Source: Chiua virens (lineage: Eukaryota; Basidiomycota; Agaricomycetes; Boletales; Boletaceae). From it: DNA of 64,000 bases. The translations under genes were made by a program, and so were the position numbers. The stretch is from the NCBI GenBank assembly GCA_019787685.1, contig JAHNUO010000013.1, positions 124,001-188,000 on the forward strand, read 5' to 3'. Positions 12,340-23,339 of the stretch are shown here, piece by piece. Position 1 is the first letter of the stretch, and the number at the start of each line of letters is the position of its first letter. A model generated the notes under the pieces. That model saw only the letters and a list, made by a program, of their open reading frames with translations. It was not told where the DNA came from and did not search any database.

Positions 12340-12839
12340 GTCAGAAAACAGTGGTGCACAACTGGATGCGCAAAGGTTGGATCCCTCCAGCCTCAGGCTC
12401 CAGGAGGTTCATCCTCATGGCCCGAAACGTAAAGTATCCGAGTCATCTTTCCCGTTTGATCCACTTTTGTCCAAAGAAGAAGGTCCATATCTGCAACTCG
12501 GAGTCAACTTTGAAATTTATGAAGGAGTACGCCGCGCACGCTTCACGATTACGTGTCATGTTTGCAGAATTGACAGACACCGTTGATTCGTGTATACTAA
12601 TCCATGGACCTTGCTCAAGAGAATTAGTAGCTTTACCTTTTATGGCTGTCCGGATACGTTCATGTTTAGGCTCATCATGACATCTCTTGAATCAGGATCA
12701 ATCCACTCAGCCAGGCACCACATTCAAACCCCAAAGTTTATCAAGTACGTCATCGAATGTTATCCAGCTCCGAGTCACTGGGACGGCCACATGTCTAATT
12801 TACACATCATGCCCCTATCTCATTGTGCGGCTGAAGTTG

Positions 12840-13560
12840 AGCTTCAGCTTGAACCGCGACCATGATGCACGTCCAGTGTATCTTTCCTTGGAACTCGTTT
12901 TGCTCATCCTGTCCTATGCGTTCGAGACGCCGTCCGATGGCGCACGTTAGTTTATTTCTGACTCATCCACGTTACGCTCACCCTTCTTTTCTAGGTTTCG
13001 AAGTAGTTCCAGACCGTCACCCACGATCTTGCACTTTGGAAGTCTTTACGTGAGACTCGGTGAGAGTGCGTATTTCCTCCGACCGCTGACCAATGGCGAA
13101 TTTGAACACATGCTCGATCGGTCGGCACGATTGGCCCACTCGTGGACAACACAGTCCCTAAAAGTCGCCTTGCTTTCAGGTCCCCGTTCATGTAAGATAC
13201 CCCCATCTCAGCATGTTCGGTGGTAGGTGACTCATTGTCAAGGAGTGGCAACGGTTCGTATTGTACGATATCAATGTGGATGCCGAGACATCTCCAGGCC
13301 CGCTGGTCACATCCGGGAAGAAGACCATCATGATGGGATTGCTCCATAGGGAAGTTTGAGGATGGAAAATAGTTGTATGTAACATTGCTTGAAGGCAGTA
13401 CCTGTCACCATGGTACGTTGGCCTCACTCCAATTCTATTCCGAACTCAAATTATCATAGCACACTCCTGGAGGTTCACGTGGATGAAGAGTTTAAAGTGA
13501 CGTGTGATACTGTCATCCTGGACATTCCTAGAGTTGCTCCTGAGTGACGCCTGAATGCAA
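12840..13560 (+). pseudogene. F-box-like relic, copy 1
   Basis: The frame RPVYLSLELVLLILSYAFE is an F-box-like start, followed by an intron-like gap ending at 12994. The next exon begins VSK and hits a TAG at 13004-13006 where the better copy near 61.2 kb reads VSKQFCNIT; the sequence after it (FQTVTHDLALWKSL) is still alignable. A later exon near 13460 reads LLEVHVDEEFKVTCD, the family motif L-E-x-H-V-D. The premature stop and lost frames show decay. Confidence 0.55.
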
Positions 13561-14718
13561 TGTGAAGAGAATTCCCCTACGGACCGTGTCGCACTTTGAG
13601 GTCCCCCTTGATGGATACAAAGTTGACCAAGGCTCACCTGGCGAGTCTGGAAAGTGGCTTTTTGCGTGCCAAGATCATTATACGAAGGTCAGCGCCAATG
13701 CAGAGGCACGCAGCCCCAGGTTATCTAGGAACAGGAGGAAGCGTTATCCGAGTGGGATGGCTCAATATGAACGTTTTACGAAGATGGTTTTTGTATGTGT
13801 TACTGTACAAGAAGGACCCACGACGATGGTGCGTTGGCGTTACAGATATTTCGAGTCTAGACCCTAAATCCCTCGCAGGAAACTCCTGGAATTTCACGTG
13901 GATGCCGAGTCGGGAGCCATGTGTGACATTATGGACATGGACATGCCTATGGCGAATCCAGACGGCTGGTCAGTCTGTCTCGGTATCGAAGGCAAACTTT
14001 ATGTTCCAGACCCTACTTATGCGCGATAAAGCCTCAGTCTTTGATATCCGATGCGCGCACGCGCATTTTCTACAAGTTCCCCAAGTTCCACGTTGCCAAG
14101 GTGTACCGTCAGGAGTGTATGCATCGCGTACTAATTGCTCACGAACTTGAGTCATTAGCCTATCCGGAGCAGACAGTTCAAAGTCGAACCAGATCCTGCC
14201 ATCGTGCTCACAAACACACAGATCATTTCTTTTCGTTATAATCAAGTATTCCTCGAGCAATTTACTCGCCCCAGTGCGGCGTTAGAGCCCTCGAGGAGAA
14301 CAACGTTCAACGTCTTCGCCCCTCACGAACTTGAAGGAGATTACCATTATCAGATTCCTACCAGAAGTCCGGTTGCCACCATTCGAAACTCTATCGTTCA
14401 CCCCACGACTGGTTCTACCAACGTGAAGCTTCTCGAGCGATCATGGAAGTGTGGCGGTTTTGCTGTACCGAGTTGACGCTACAAGGGTCGTCCACAGGAG
14501 ACGTGGCCCCAGTTAAAGTCAAGAAAACCAAACTTGTCATCACCGGTAACATGTCTTCGTACCTCATTGTGAGGCACACGATATGTTTCACGATATGGGG
14601 CTTCTTTGCGCCGGTAACATTTTCAAGAGACAAGGACCGAGCGATATTGTCAGGTTTGAGCTCGACGCGACTCGACGCGGCTGTTTTAAGCCCCTTCTCG
14701 CCTTATAGACCTGTTTGA
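13561..14718 (+). pseudogene. F-box-like relic, copy 2
   Basis: A second set of family pieces follows directly. Near 13880 the frame reads RKLLEFHVDAESG and goes on with MDMDMPMANPDGWSVCLGIE. Near 14210 VLTNTQIISFRYN matches AKTHIVIL of the fuller copy at 62.0 kb, near 14390 VATIRNSIVHPTTGSTNVKL matches VHIIRNSLVDPINGATSIRL, and near 14650 FELDATRLDAAVLSPFSP matches the C-terminal FTMDASQDQCTAVITPLP. The pieces lie in different frames with stops between them, so no full product is likely. The order of motifs equals that of the intact-looking copy, which supports a decayed gene and not chance ORFs. Confidence 0.6.
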
Positions 14719-14956
14719 CGGCGTACGAGGGAAGTGTCAAGTCTGGCGCCGTCAGGATCCCACTGCTCGTGCAAAGCAACAGTCGTGGATAATATCGTTA
14801 CCACCTTTCCGCACGACCGAAGCGCACAACATACACTTGGCACCGCACGTGGACCAAATATGCGGCCAGACATAGAAAAAATGCAGTGAAGCACGAGGCC
14901 GCATTAATCCGAGCACAGCTTGAATTTGTCATTGCACGACTAGTCACACGACTAGT

Positions 14957-15620
14957 TCAAGTCCTCTTTCTCGGACCAGAGGGATCCCGAACGGTATTAA
15001 GGTGTGCGTAGTGCGTATCCGATAAGAGCGAGAAGGTTTTCCCTCGCGAGGAAGCCACGGACAAGACTTCCAAGTTAGGACAGGCTCGGACCCAAGTCCG
15101 ACAGTGGCCGAGGCGCTTCAAGGCTGACCTGGAGCTGCGCCACATTCCGTAGTAGGAAAAGCAGTAAGTCGAGCACGTAACTTGAGTTGACGTCCAGTGC
15201 GCACAGGCCAGGTATCCGACGTTGGCCAAGGCCCAAGGCGAAGTCTGAGTGTCCAACATATCCCGTAAGCGAAAGGCGGCGCGTAATGTCAAAGACACGA
15301 GACACCTGTAGGACACGTCACGGTAGCTGATCTGAGTCAGATCTAGATTTGACAAGCAAATTTTGACGCACTCGCACCGATCATGACCCCCACAATATTT
15401 GCCGCCGGAAGGAAGGGGTGTGTGGCGTAGTGCTTGACGTTTTGGATCCGGTCAGTGGATACAATATCAAAAGTTGTACTACCGGCATTGCCATTTTCTC
15501 GTAGAGACCCTGTGGATTGATCATCATGATATCAAGCCATAGCCGTGGCATACGGTTACACAGGATGTGGCGGCCGCTCCGACCGTCGGGCGGGTCCAGC
15601 AATTCACTTAAAATGTCGGC
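14957..15620 (-). pseudogene. F-box/LRR-type relic
   Basis: Minus-strand pieces: LLDPPDGRSGRHILCNRMPR near 15570, RRLSLTGYVGHSDFALGLGQ near 15230, DVNSSYVLDLLLFLLRNVAQ near 15180, and, after a frame change, WVRACPNLEVLSVASSRG near 15060. The Leu-rich rhythm is that of the LRR half of Agaricomycete F-box proteins. The frame change and the stop codons between the pieces suggest a broken gene. No F-box was found upstream. Confidence 0.4.
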
Positions 15621-16086
15621 CTCGGAGTGTCTTTGTCAAAATTGGTTCCGCGACCCTTGCAGCATTGCCTGTAGTACAACCACTCTCCGGAAGGCACGGA
15701 CGGGCTTGCTCACCGTAAATAAATAAGACCTCGTCGGACCGATGAGTATTTAAACGGAGATTAAAGAAAAGGACCCGGCGGTCGGATCGGGTGACGGTGT
15801 TACATAGGTTAGGGTTATGAATCAGGATCAATATTATCACAGCCCGCCTCGCGAACTCTCACCTCCACGACGACAGCGCCATTAATTGGGCCCAGCCCTC
15901 TTTCCCTTTCTTTCTTTCTCTTTCATACCCACTTTTTGTATTTCTAACGCAGTCGTCCACAAGGCAAGTTCATTTCCAATTCTTACTCTTTCTAGTTATA
16001 CGGGTATCTTGGCTAACCCATTGATATGTATTAATAGGCCCACCACGTCGTTCACGCGCCTTACAGCCCTTTAACTGCTCTCCAGC
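15621..16086. other. Intergenic; pyrimidine-rich leader
   Basis: No gene was recognised. A CT-rich tract (about 15897-15931, with TTTCTTTCTTTC) lies roughly 160-190 bp before the ATG at 16087; such tracts are common just upstream of transcription starts in filamentous fungi. Confidence 0.35.
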
Positions 16087-17332
16087 ATGGCTACTTCGAC
16101 CGCTTCATCGTTTCCGTCCACATCACTTCCAGCAAATGCATCCGCCACCCCATCTACCTCGGGCTCGAATGGCCCCACCACCGATGCCACCCTGTACCGT
16201 GAGCACCTAGCCATCCAGCTATTCTTTGTCTGCACCCGATTTTCACACTGACTGTCAATGGATCATGCGCTCTTACCCGAAACATCACTGTTTTCTGCAT
16301 CTGATGTGCATCCATATATCGGCACCAATGACCATATGATTTGGCAACCCGGCACAATACATTACAACTAATCTTTCGCCCTTTTGATCACCATGCATAC
16401 AATCATTTACCCCTCATTGCATGATTCCCTTGTACCCACATGTCCGCTCAACACACATACACTCCACCGCTCACAGTATATACATTTCTCGGTAAGCACA
16501 TTTCACCCTGACCTCCCACTGCCACCCACTTGGCATTGACTTTACCCCTTGTTTGTTACCCTTCGCCATGTCGTCCCCTGTGAATCCCCTGACTGGTACT
16601 GCCCTTGACCCCACGAACTTGTCGTACACGGCACTTGTAGCCACCCTTGTCCTCCTCCTCTCCGTATCGTCTGCCATCGTCATTCGGAGCCTAATCCTCC
16701 GTCGCCGCCACCAGCGCTTAGTGGAAGAGGCTATCCGTACAGGAACATGGATGCCACAGCGCTTCGATACATCGACAGGGAGAAGACGACGAGACATTGG
16801 TCAGAAACCTAAACTTTGGGAGGCCTGGTTGCATGCCAACCATGGTGACGGTGAAGGCGAGGACAACGAGAAGAGCCAGTGGGGGGACATCACGGTACGC
16901 GCTCCATGCTGCACTCAGCATGCTCGCTAAACTTGTTCGGTCGAATTCCCAACCTAGCCGTTCTACGCTGCATATATTAATCCGTCAACGTCATCCCTTC
17001 AGGGGCCCACTCCCACTCCTGCGGAAAATCCCGTGGACCCCTCGTCACGCTCTCCACGGTTTATACGACCCTTTACAAGAAGACGATCACCCCCTTCGCC
17101 ACAGCCTACAACTGCCGTTCCGACAGCTGATCCAGTACCATCTTTACCCTCTTCATCGCCGACAGCGACCACCACGCCTGCTGTGCGGGTGGCAGTCCTT
17201 ATCGCGATGCCCAATGCATCACCGAAACACATCAGTGATGAGAACGGACCACCATTGGTCGAAATTGGAATTGTCGAAGCCGCTGTGAAAGATGATGAGA
17301 CTGACACATCGAGCCATGAAGGCTCATCATGA
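16087..17332 (+). CDS. Single-pass membrane protein with 15-nt microexon
   Basis: Four exons: 16087-16198, 16477-16491, 16641-16894 and 17003-17332, with GT-AG introns; total 236 aa. The N-terminus is a Ser/Thr/Ala-rich outer segment (MATSTASSFPSTSLPAN...), then one hydrophobic span, LYLYTFLATLVLLLSVSSAI, directly followed by basic LRRRHQR, which fits N-outside/C-cytosol topology. The tail holds RRRRDIGQKPKLWEAWL and a Pro/Ser-rich disordered region ending DETDTSSHEGSS. Exon 2 is only 15 nt and encodes the start of the membrane span; leaving it out keeps the frame, since 15 is divisible by three, but shortens the span. I recognise the layout from uncharacterised Agaricomycete proteins and know no function. 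Confidence 0.75.
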
Positions 17333-19251
17333 TTGTATGCTACGTTGTTGCACTGAATCCCCATGTCTTTGTCTAGATATTGACATACCGTGTGGACTTA
17401 CCCTTTACAAGTACATTATACCTTTGGAACTTCGCTGTCTTGCCTGGGCAGCTCCCAGGCACGGATATGTTGTTTTAGTTGACGATTGATTTGCTCTTTT
17501 TGTTCCCGCGACGGTTGGCAATATGGAACTGTTACTTACCTTACTTGTAATCACCCAGTTGCTGGGTCGTTGATCACACGTGCAATGTCCATTGCGTCTC
17601 ACATTCTATTTTGCTCGGTGTCTTGGATAGCATAAAACGTCCGATGGGCCTGGGAATCATTGACAGAACAATGGCAACATTATCTTTGAATAGCCGAGTA
17701 GTGGGAAGATCACGCACGACGTACCTGGTGTTACCTGTGCGTCGTTCAAAATGGATGCCATTGCACCCACCCGCAGCCGCAGCTGGGAGTTCGAGAAACG
17801 GGTACATGTGGTTCTCCGTCGTCCAGGGAACATGTCGTCCTCGGACGGGGTTCGGATGCCGAGTCGACATGTGCCTGTGAGGATGTCCGAGTCGTATGAA
17901 ATGACAATATGCAAATCGGTAGAAGAACACCGTCCTCGGAACTTGAAGATGGGTGCGCTCGGAAAGGATTGGTCGTGACGCCACTGATCACGCAGTATAT
18001 GATACTCGTTTTGGGTCCTGTTCTGAGCGTGATGTGCATTGTGCACGGATCACGTTGTCAACATGCGAGTGAGACGTCCCGTAATCATGACGAGCGAGTC
18101 GGCCGATACCGTGCGGGTCGCCATCGTGAGCTAAAGACGCGATGTCGTCATGACTTTTGCCCACTTCTCTGAATTTGAACTGCACAAGGGCATTTGTCGA
18201 GAGCTTTCAATCCTAAAGGGCAGCCTGAACTCGCTAGGTTATAGGCCAAAGGGGAATCGTAGGGGGCAAGATATCTCCCAGCGGCCCGGATTTTCACACT
18301 CCGCTCTTCAATAAAGTTGGACTCGGACCAAACTCGGACTCCGGTATGTATTCATGAAGGCTCGTTGGACGTCGAACGTTTGAGCTTCTTCAGCTTCAGG
18401 TGTGTTTCTATATCGTCACTGATGACATAAACGTTCAGATCTTTATGCAGGAATCCAGCGATTTTTTTCCGCTGATACAAGAATCACTGAATCATGATGA
18501 TATATGTCTGTGCTTCAGTGCGAGTCTATGTAGCCATTTTCTCCAGGGCAGCCGGTAAGCTAGCGGATTGCAAGCTCAGCGCGCTCATGGAGTTTCTGTT
18601 TACTTCAGCCGTCAAATGATGTTGAGTAATTATCCGCTTTAAAGCCTTGCAATGACGCAGCGTCTTTCCTGTCCGAGTAGTGGGGCTAGGGTGGGTAAGT
18701 TACAGGTAACACGCTTTTGACCATTTCGGTAGGTGGCATGGTAGTAGGGATAGCAGCGAGGTGGATGCTTTTGCGTTCCTCTCCGTTCCCTCTTCGTTCT
18801 GCTTCTGTCTTTGTGGGAAGTGTTACCCGTGACACGACAACTTCCGCTTGGTGGGGTTTTGCCTGGATGTCGGCCATCCGATCATCGGTTGATGGTAATG
18901 CATCAGGTGAAACAAACTAGCGGCATTCCATCAACTCGACGCTACCGTAGTTGTTCACCGGTCATCAGCGCATCAACCTTGTTTGGTCGGGTCGAGTATT
19001 ACCGGCTCTGCACGCCCGTCTTCCGTTTGATTGAGCTCCGTCGCTGATACGCATGGGTGGGACGGTCTTGTGGGCATAGGTTAGCGTCAATAGGGTGGGC
19101 TGATGCCGTACCGTTGTCCGGTGTGCGTGGCACACAGAAGCGGTCGCAGTTGCAATGTGGCAAGAGTTGTCCAAGGGTTATGATGTAATGGGACTGTGGT
19201 TGGTGTGGCGGTGCCGAGCTACATCTGCTCGCTCGGCGAAAGACTGGAATC
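17333..19251. other. Gene-poor stretch
   Basis: Open frames of 60-135 codons occur on both strands, the longest on the minus strand at 17657-18046 and 17574-17984. Their sequences are rich in Arg, Ser and His, with no domain, signal or splice structure I recognise. One minus-strand frame contains AHVDSASE, faintly like the L-E-x-H-V-D motif of the F-box-like relics, but nothing around it supports that. Confidence 0.35.
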
Positions 19252-20312
19252 ATGCAACTCTTTCCTGATCTTGTCCTATCTACATCCATGGCATCCTCCC
19301 CGTCTACTGACTTGCAACCCGAAGAGCTCATCCCCGAGCAGAAGGCGTCCATACCTTGTCTCGCTTTCTGGCCTGATGGCTCTCGATTAATTGCCGTCGT
19401 TGGTTCAGGGTTACAGATCTGGAACATCAAGGAGAAAACCCGTGAAGGTGAAGCTATCCGTGGCGGTTTCTTCACCAACTTTGCCACCGTCGCCGTCTCC
19501 ACCGACGGCAAAAAGTTCGCCACAGGTGGTACCTACAGAGACGGCGGACAAGTCCTAATCTGGGACAGCAACACACGCCGCACCGAGCATACATTTGACA
19601 AACCTGCCACCAGTCGCTGTCTCTGTGTCGTCCATTTTAGTAGTGACACTCGCTTACTGGCATATGCATTCGAGAGGGAGTACATGTCGGACAGTTTGGA
19701 GGTGAGGGACGCCACGGACGGGAGCTGCGTTTGTGTATTGGAGCCTCGGAAAGGGAACACCCGATGTACGCGATTCTCCCCGGACGACACGCGGTTGGCA
19801 GCATGTGGCGTTTGCATTCAGATTTGGGATTTAGCGAGTGGACGACCCTCGCTCGAGATCAAGCACCGAGCGCATTCGTTGGAGTGGACCAAGGATGGGA
19901 TGCACGTCGTCGCCAACAACCTTGCCAATGGGTCGCTTATGATGTATGATGCTCGCACCGGCGCCCAGATACGCAACTGGCGTGATCGCGCTCCCGGTAT
20001 CGCCGCACCGCACTTGTGGCCATACATTTGCATGTCCGTTTCCCCTGATGGTCGTTATCTGGCCAGTGTGCGTGGAAATACGGTGCATGTTTGGGATCTG
20101 GAAAACACGAGCGAGGTGGCGCGGTACTCTTTCCCACGTGACATGTTCTGCGTCGCCTACTCCCCAAATGGCGATTTCATCGCTTCTGGCGCTTATATTT
20201 GTAAAGTGCCGAGGGTGCACGGTTCCCCGGTATGTATTTCTTATCGTGTCCCTATTGTTCGCCCTAATCCAACTCTCTACAGGCGGTAAATGCTCTTCTC
20301 AATGTAGGCTAG
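19252..20312 (+). CDS. WD40-repeat protein
   Basis: Exon 1 runs 19252-20229 (or from the second ATG at 19288, MASSPSTDL, which I prefer); a 53-bp intron (20230-20282, GT-AG) joins HGSP to AVNALLNVG and a TAG at 20310. The protein is about 330-345 aa and made of repeated blades: LQIWNIKEKT, VLIWDSNTRRT, LEVRDATDGS, IQIWDLASGR, LMMYDARTGAQ and VHVWDLENTS, each preceded by a segment like FSPDDTRLAA or VSPDGRYLAS. Six clear repeats suggest a single propeller, perhaps closed by a degenerate seventh. Such proteins act as scaffolds; no partner can be named. Fungal genomes carry many WD40 genes derived from NLR-like proteins, but no NACHT domain lies upstream here. Confidence 0.8.
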
Positions 20313-22199
20313 GACCTGTCCGTTAATTATGTCGTGCCCTCTGCTCACTCGTCATAGTGACGTCCCGTTGTTGCAAATGCATAGTCATTTGCACAGATGC
20401 CCACATTTTGATAAGCTGTGTGTCGGTTTCCTCTTTCTTCTCGTGCCTTTGTTCATCCGCTTTCTAGATTCTTGGATTAATTGATTACCCGACGCTGGCA
20501 GTCGTACGAGTTTCCGCAGGTCAGGCACACCAGTGATATGCCTTGGTCGCATACACCATATACCCCTTTACACCACCGGTTTGATCTATTTAGATTGCTT
20601 TCTTATGTGCTGTTGCTATTGCGCTCGAATTGTACTTGCTTTGTTGCTACCCCTGACCAAAGATGTATCGGGGTGTTTCAAGTTAGTAACATGCAACCTC
20701 AGCGCTGCCTATTTGAAGTAGCTCGACAACGACGGCAAGCCTATTCGCAGGCTCTCCCATGAGCCGCACCCACCGCTCCGTATACCACAACTTCCTTATC
20801 CCGCCCAGGTCGTAGTCCTATTCTCTTCATTTCGAGGTCAGCCCACGGCGGGGACGGATCACCGACTTGACGGTCATGCACTGTTCCCCTGTGGCGTCAG
20901 CGGCGAATATGCGTATCGCGAACTTGTGTATTATGGAGCCCAGCATGCTTCTCTGCCCGGCTGCGGCTACCCGGCCCCCCGACGTATTCAAAGAAGGCCC
21001 ACTACGTCATGCGATAGGAGGGTGATTGTACCTGCTGGTTCTAACTTCTATGCTGCGGACGATCGCGTTCGGACCGCGGTTGTCGGTGACGAACGTTTGA
21101 ACCTTGGCTGCGGTTGTGGCGGAGCTGTGGCTCCTAGGGGCATCGAAACGCCGACTCGGAGGCGAAGGCGACGCGGTGGAGGTCATCGTCCGCGCATGCG
21201 AGTTACACAGTGCGATGGAGGTCGTGTACAGGCACTGACATCGGGGGTTGTCGCGTACGTGATGGTGTCGATCGTGGCGTCGCGGATGGGGCTTTCCAGG
21301 ACTGCCGGCGCTTGCGAACGATTCGCTGGGACTTGGCGTGGACGTACAGAGTCCGCGCCTTCGGTCACCCCGGGATGCGGGTCCACTGAGAGGTCCGAGT
21401 CGCATTCTGGCCCGGGATGTGTCGACATCCTGGGAAAACAAACGCTTGGATGACCTCGACGTCCCCAATATTCCCGTGGATGAGGTAGGTGCGGGAGTGT
21501 GAGAGGAGCCGAGTCTCCGTATATTAGCCGTCGAAGGAGATGGGGGGATTTTGTCGTGACAAATGTGCTCGAGACGGCGAGAATGGCTCTAGGCGGTGAA
21601 CACCTTCGGTCGATTCACTGATGATTGTAAAGGGATTGAGCTGGAGCCTGGATGCCGAGGACAATCGTCTTGCCTGGGATTTTACAGTCGCCAGTGTCAG
21701 AACTGTACGACATTGCAATTTAAATTCACTGGGCTAGGAGTGTCAATGCGGTATTCAATGACAGCGGAATTGATTTGAACATCTCCCATTTCGAAAATAG
21801 CAGCCATTTGATACAACAGGACCATACCTAGAAGCTATTGGAGTGTTCACGAGCGAGGCTGCTTCCAAATACTCGGGCTCTCCTCTTCCATGTTTGCTCC
21901 TAATTATCTTCGGTTAGTTTCCATTTACCATGGTTCCATTTTGTGCTTATTGGTCCTCTCCACAGGTCCATTTTTGCATGGCTTTCGGCGGTGCCGTCTG
22001 GAACTTGCGCCTGTCGATAGAAAGTTTGGCATCGCCCCTCGCGTCTTTCCTGGACATGATGATATAAGTTTCTGCGCCACATCGCGCCACTTGCCTGCCC
22101 TTCGCAAGGCGACTCGGAGTGTTACCAAGGCAAGACAGATCTTCACCAACCCACCGCGACAGCTCTTCCCGTATAAGACGAGTTACACATCGCGCGATG
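20313..22199. other. Gene-poor stretch with GC-rich overlapping frames
   Basis: Between 20926 and 21468 long frames are open on both strands at once (175 codons plus, 153 codons minus). They are very rich in Arg, Gly, Ser and Pro. This is expected from locally GC-rich DNA and neither frame shows a domain. The rest (20313-20925, 21469-22199) holds only short frames. Confidence 0.35.
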
Positions 22200-22470
22200 A
22201 AAATTCCACACGAATTACAATACGACAGGTCGATTGACGAGAAAAATCTTGTCTTTCACGAAACTGAAGCCGGTTCCAACTTCCAAGGAGAAGATTTACA
22301 CTAGATTCCGCCACACTGATTCGCCCGAAGCTCACGAGTATATGGCGTCGTTGGGGCATGCCCCGGTACTGCGAGGGTACGACGGAATCCCTGGAGGATG
22401 GGCCATGATTGTCTTTGATGCATTGTGCGGTTTCCATAGCCACGCAGACCACCGGAAGCCCCTCTCCTAG
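22200..22470 (+). pseudogene. Protein-kinase-like fragment
   Basis: The frame at 22234 encodes KILSFTKLKPVPTSKEKIYT, then FRHTDSPEAHEYMASLGHAP and VLRGYDGIPGGWAMIVFDAL. The string S-P-E-A-H-x-Y-x-A-S-L-G-x-A-P followed by I-P-G-G-W-x-M-I-V is typical of the N-lobe and hinge of a lineage-expanded kinase-like family in mushroom fungi. No catalytic loop or DFG follows within the next kilobase, so this is a fragment. Confidence 0.5.
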
Positions 22471-23339
22471 TCGGCATTCGACAGACATTGTCAAGATTGT
22501 CGGCTTTGTCTGGTCAGTGAAGCTTCAAGACTGACGACAAAGCATGCCCGTTGAGGGTGAATTCCGAAATCTCCAAACTGCTACCCGACGAACTCAAGAA
22601 ATCGAAATCGGGATGATTCGTAGAGAGCAAGACTTTGCTGACACATTTGGATTCACGTCACGAGCGATTGGAAAAAAAAAATAAGAGCTTGGGCACCTAG
22701 ACGATGACGTCGTCCAAGTTGCTGGAGAGCCTGAGGGGGAGGAACCCCGACGCCCTAAACGGACCGTTTGTAGACGAATGTGATGTAGAGGGTATACAAA
22801 TTAGCATGAGACGTTGGTACATACTATATTGTCTCTGCTGCCAGTGGGTGGCGCCGGTGGCCTAGTAGAACGCCGGAGAACCTGTACTTTGTGCTTTCGG
22901 GATGCAAGAACAATACAAGTCTCGTCCCGGCGAGTCGAAGTCTATGATAAAGTAGCGCATAGCCTCAAAATTCAATGCGAACGATAGATAGCACTCGTAG
23001 CAAGAGCCTCATTTCCGATGCAGACTCTAGGACTAGAGAACACGAGACACGAGATTTACCGTACCCGGATCATGTGCCGGCGACTCGTTGTATTCATTCG
23101 TAAGGTAAACACCGTATTACAGGACATTAATACTATCAAGCTCAAGGAGTCGAGTTCGTGACTATTGCTCCTCCACAGGAATGGTCACCCGACTCAAAGG
23201 CTTGGCGCGGAAAGTCCAGATAACAGCGATGTCAGCGAAGGCTTTCGCGTTTAACAAGGAGCGTGTGGTGTGGTCTATACAGTTACAACGAAGTGAAGAG
23301 GTAGTGCAACTACCATCGAGGTCCTAAATAACTGACAAC
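22471..23339. other. Gene-poor stretch
   Basis: No supported gene. A run of ten A is at about 22672-22682. Frames are short and stop-rich on both strands. Confidence 0.35.

Noticed and set aside
17574..18190. Cluster of minus-strand frames as a gene
   Set aside because: Several frames overlap without splice sites joining them, and none shows a family motif beyond a faint AHVDSASE.
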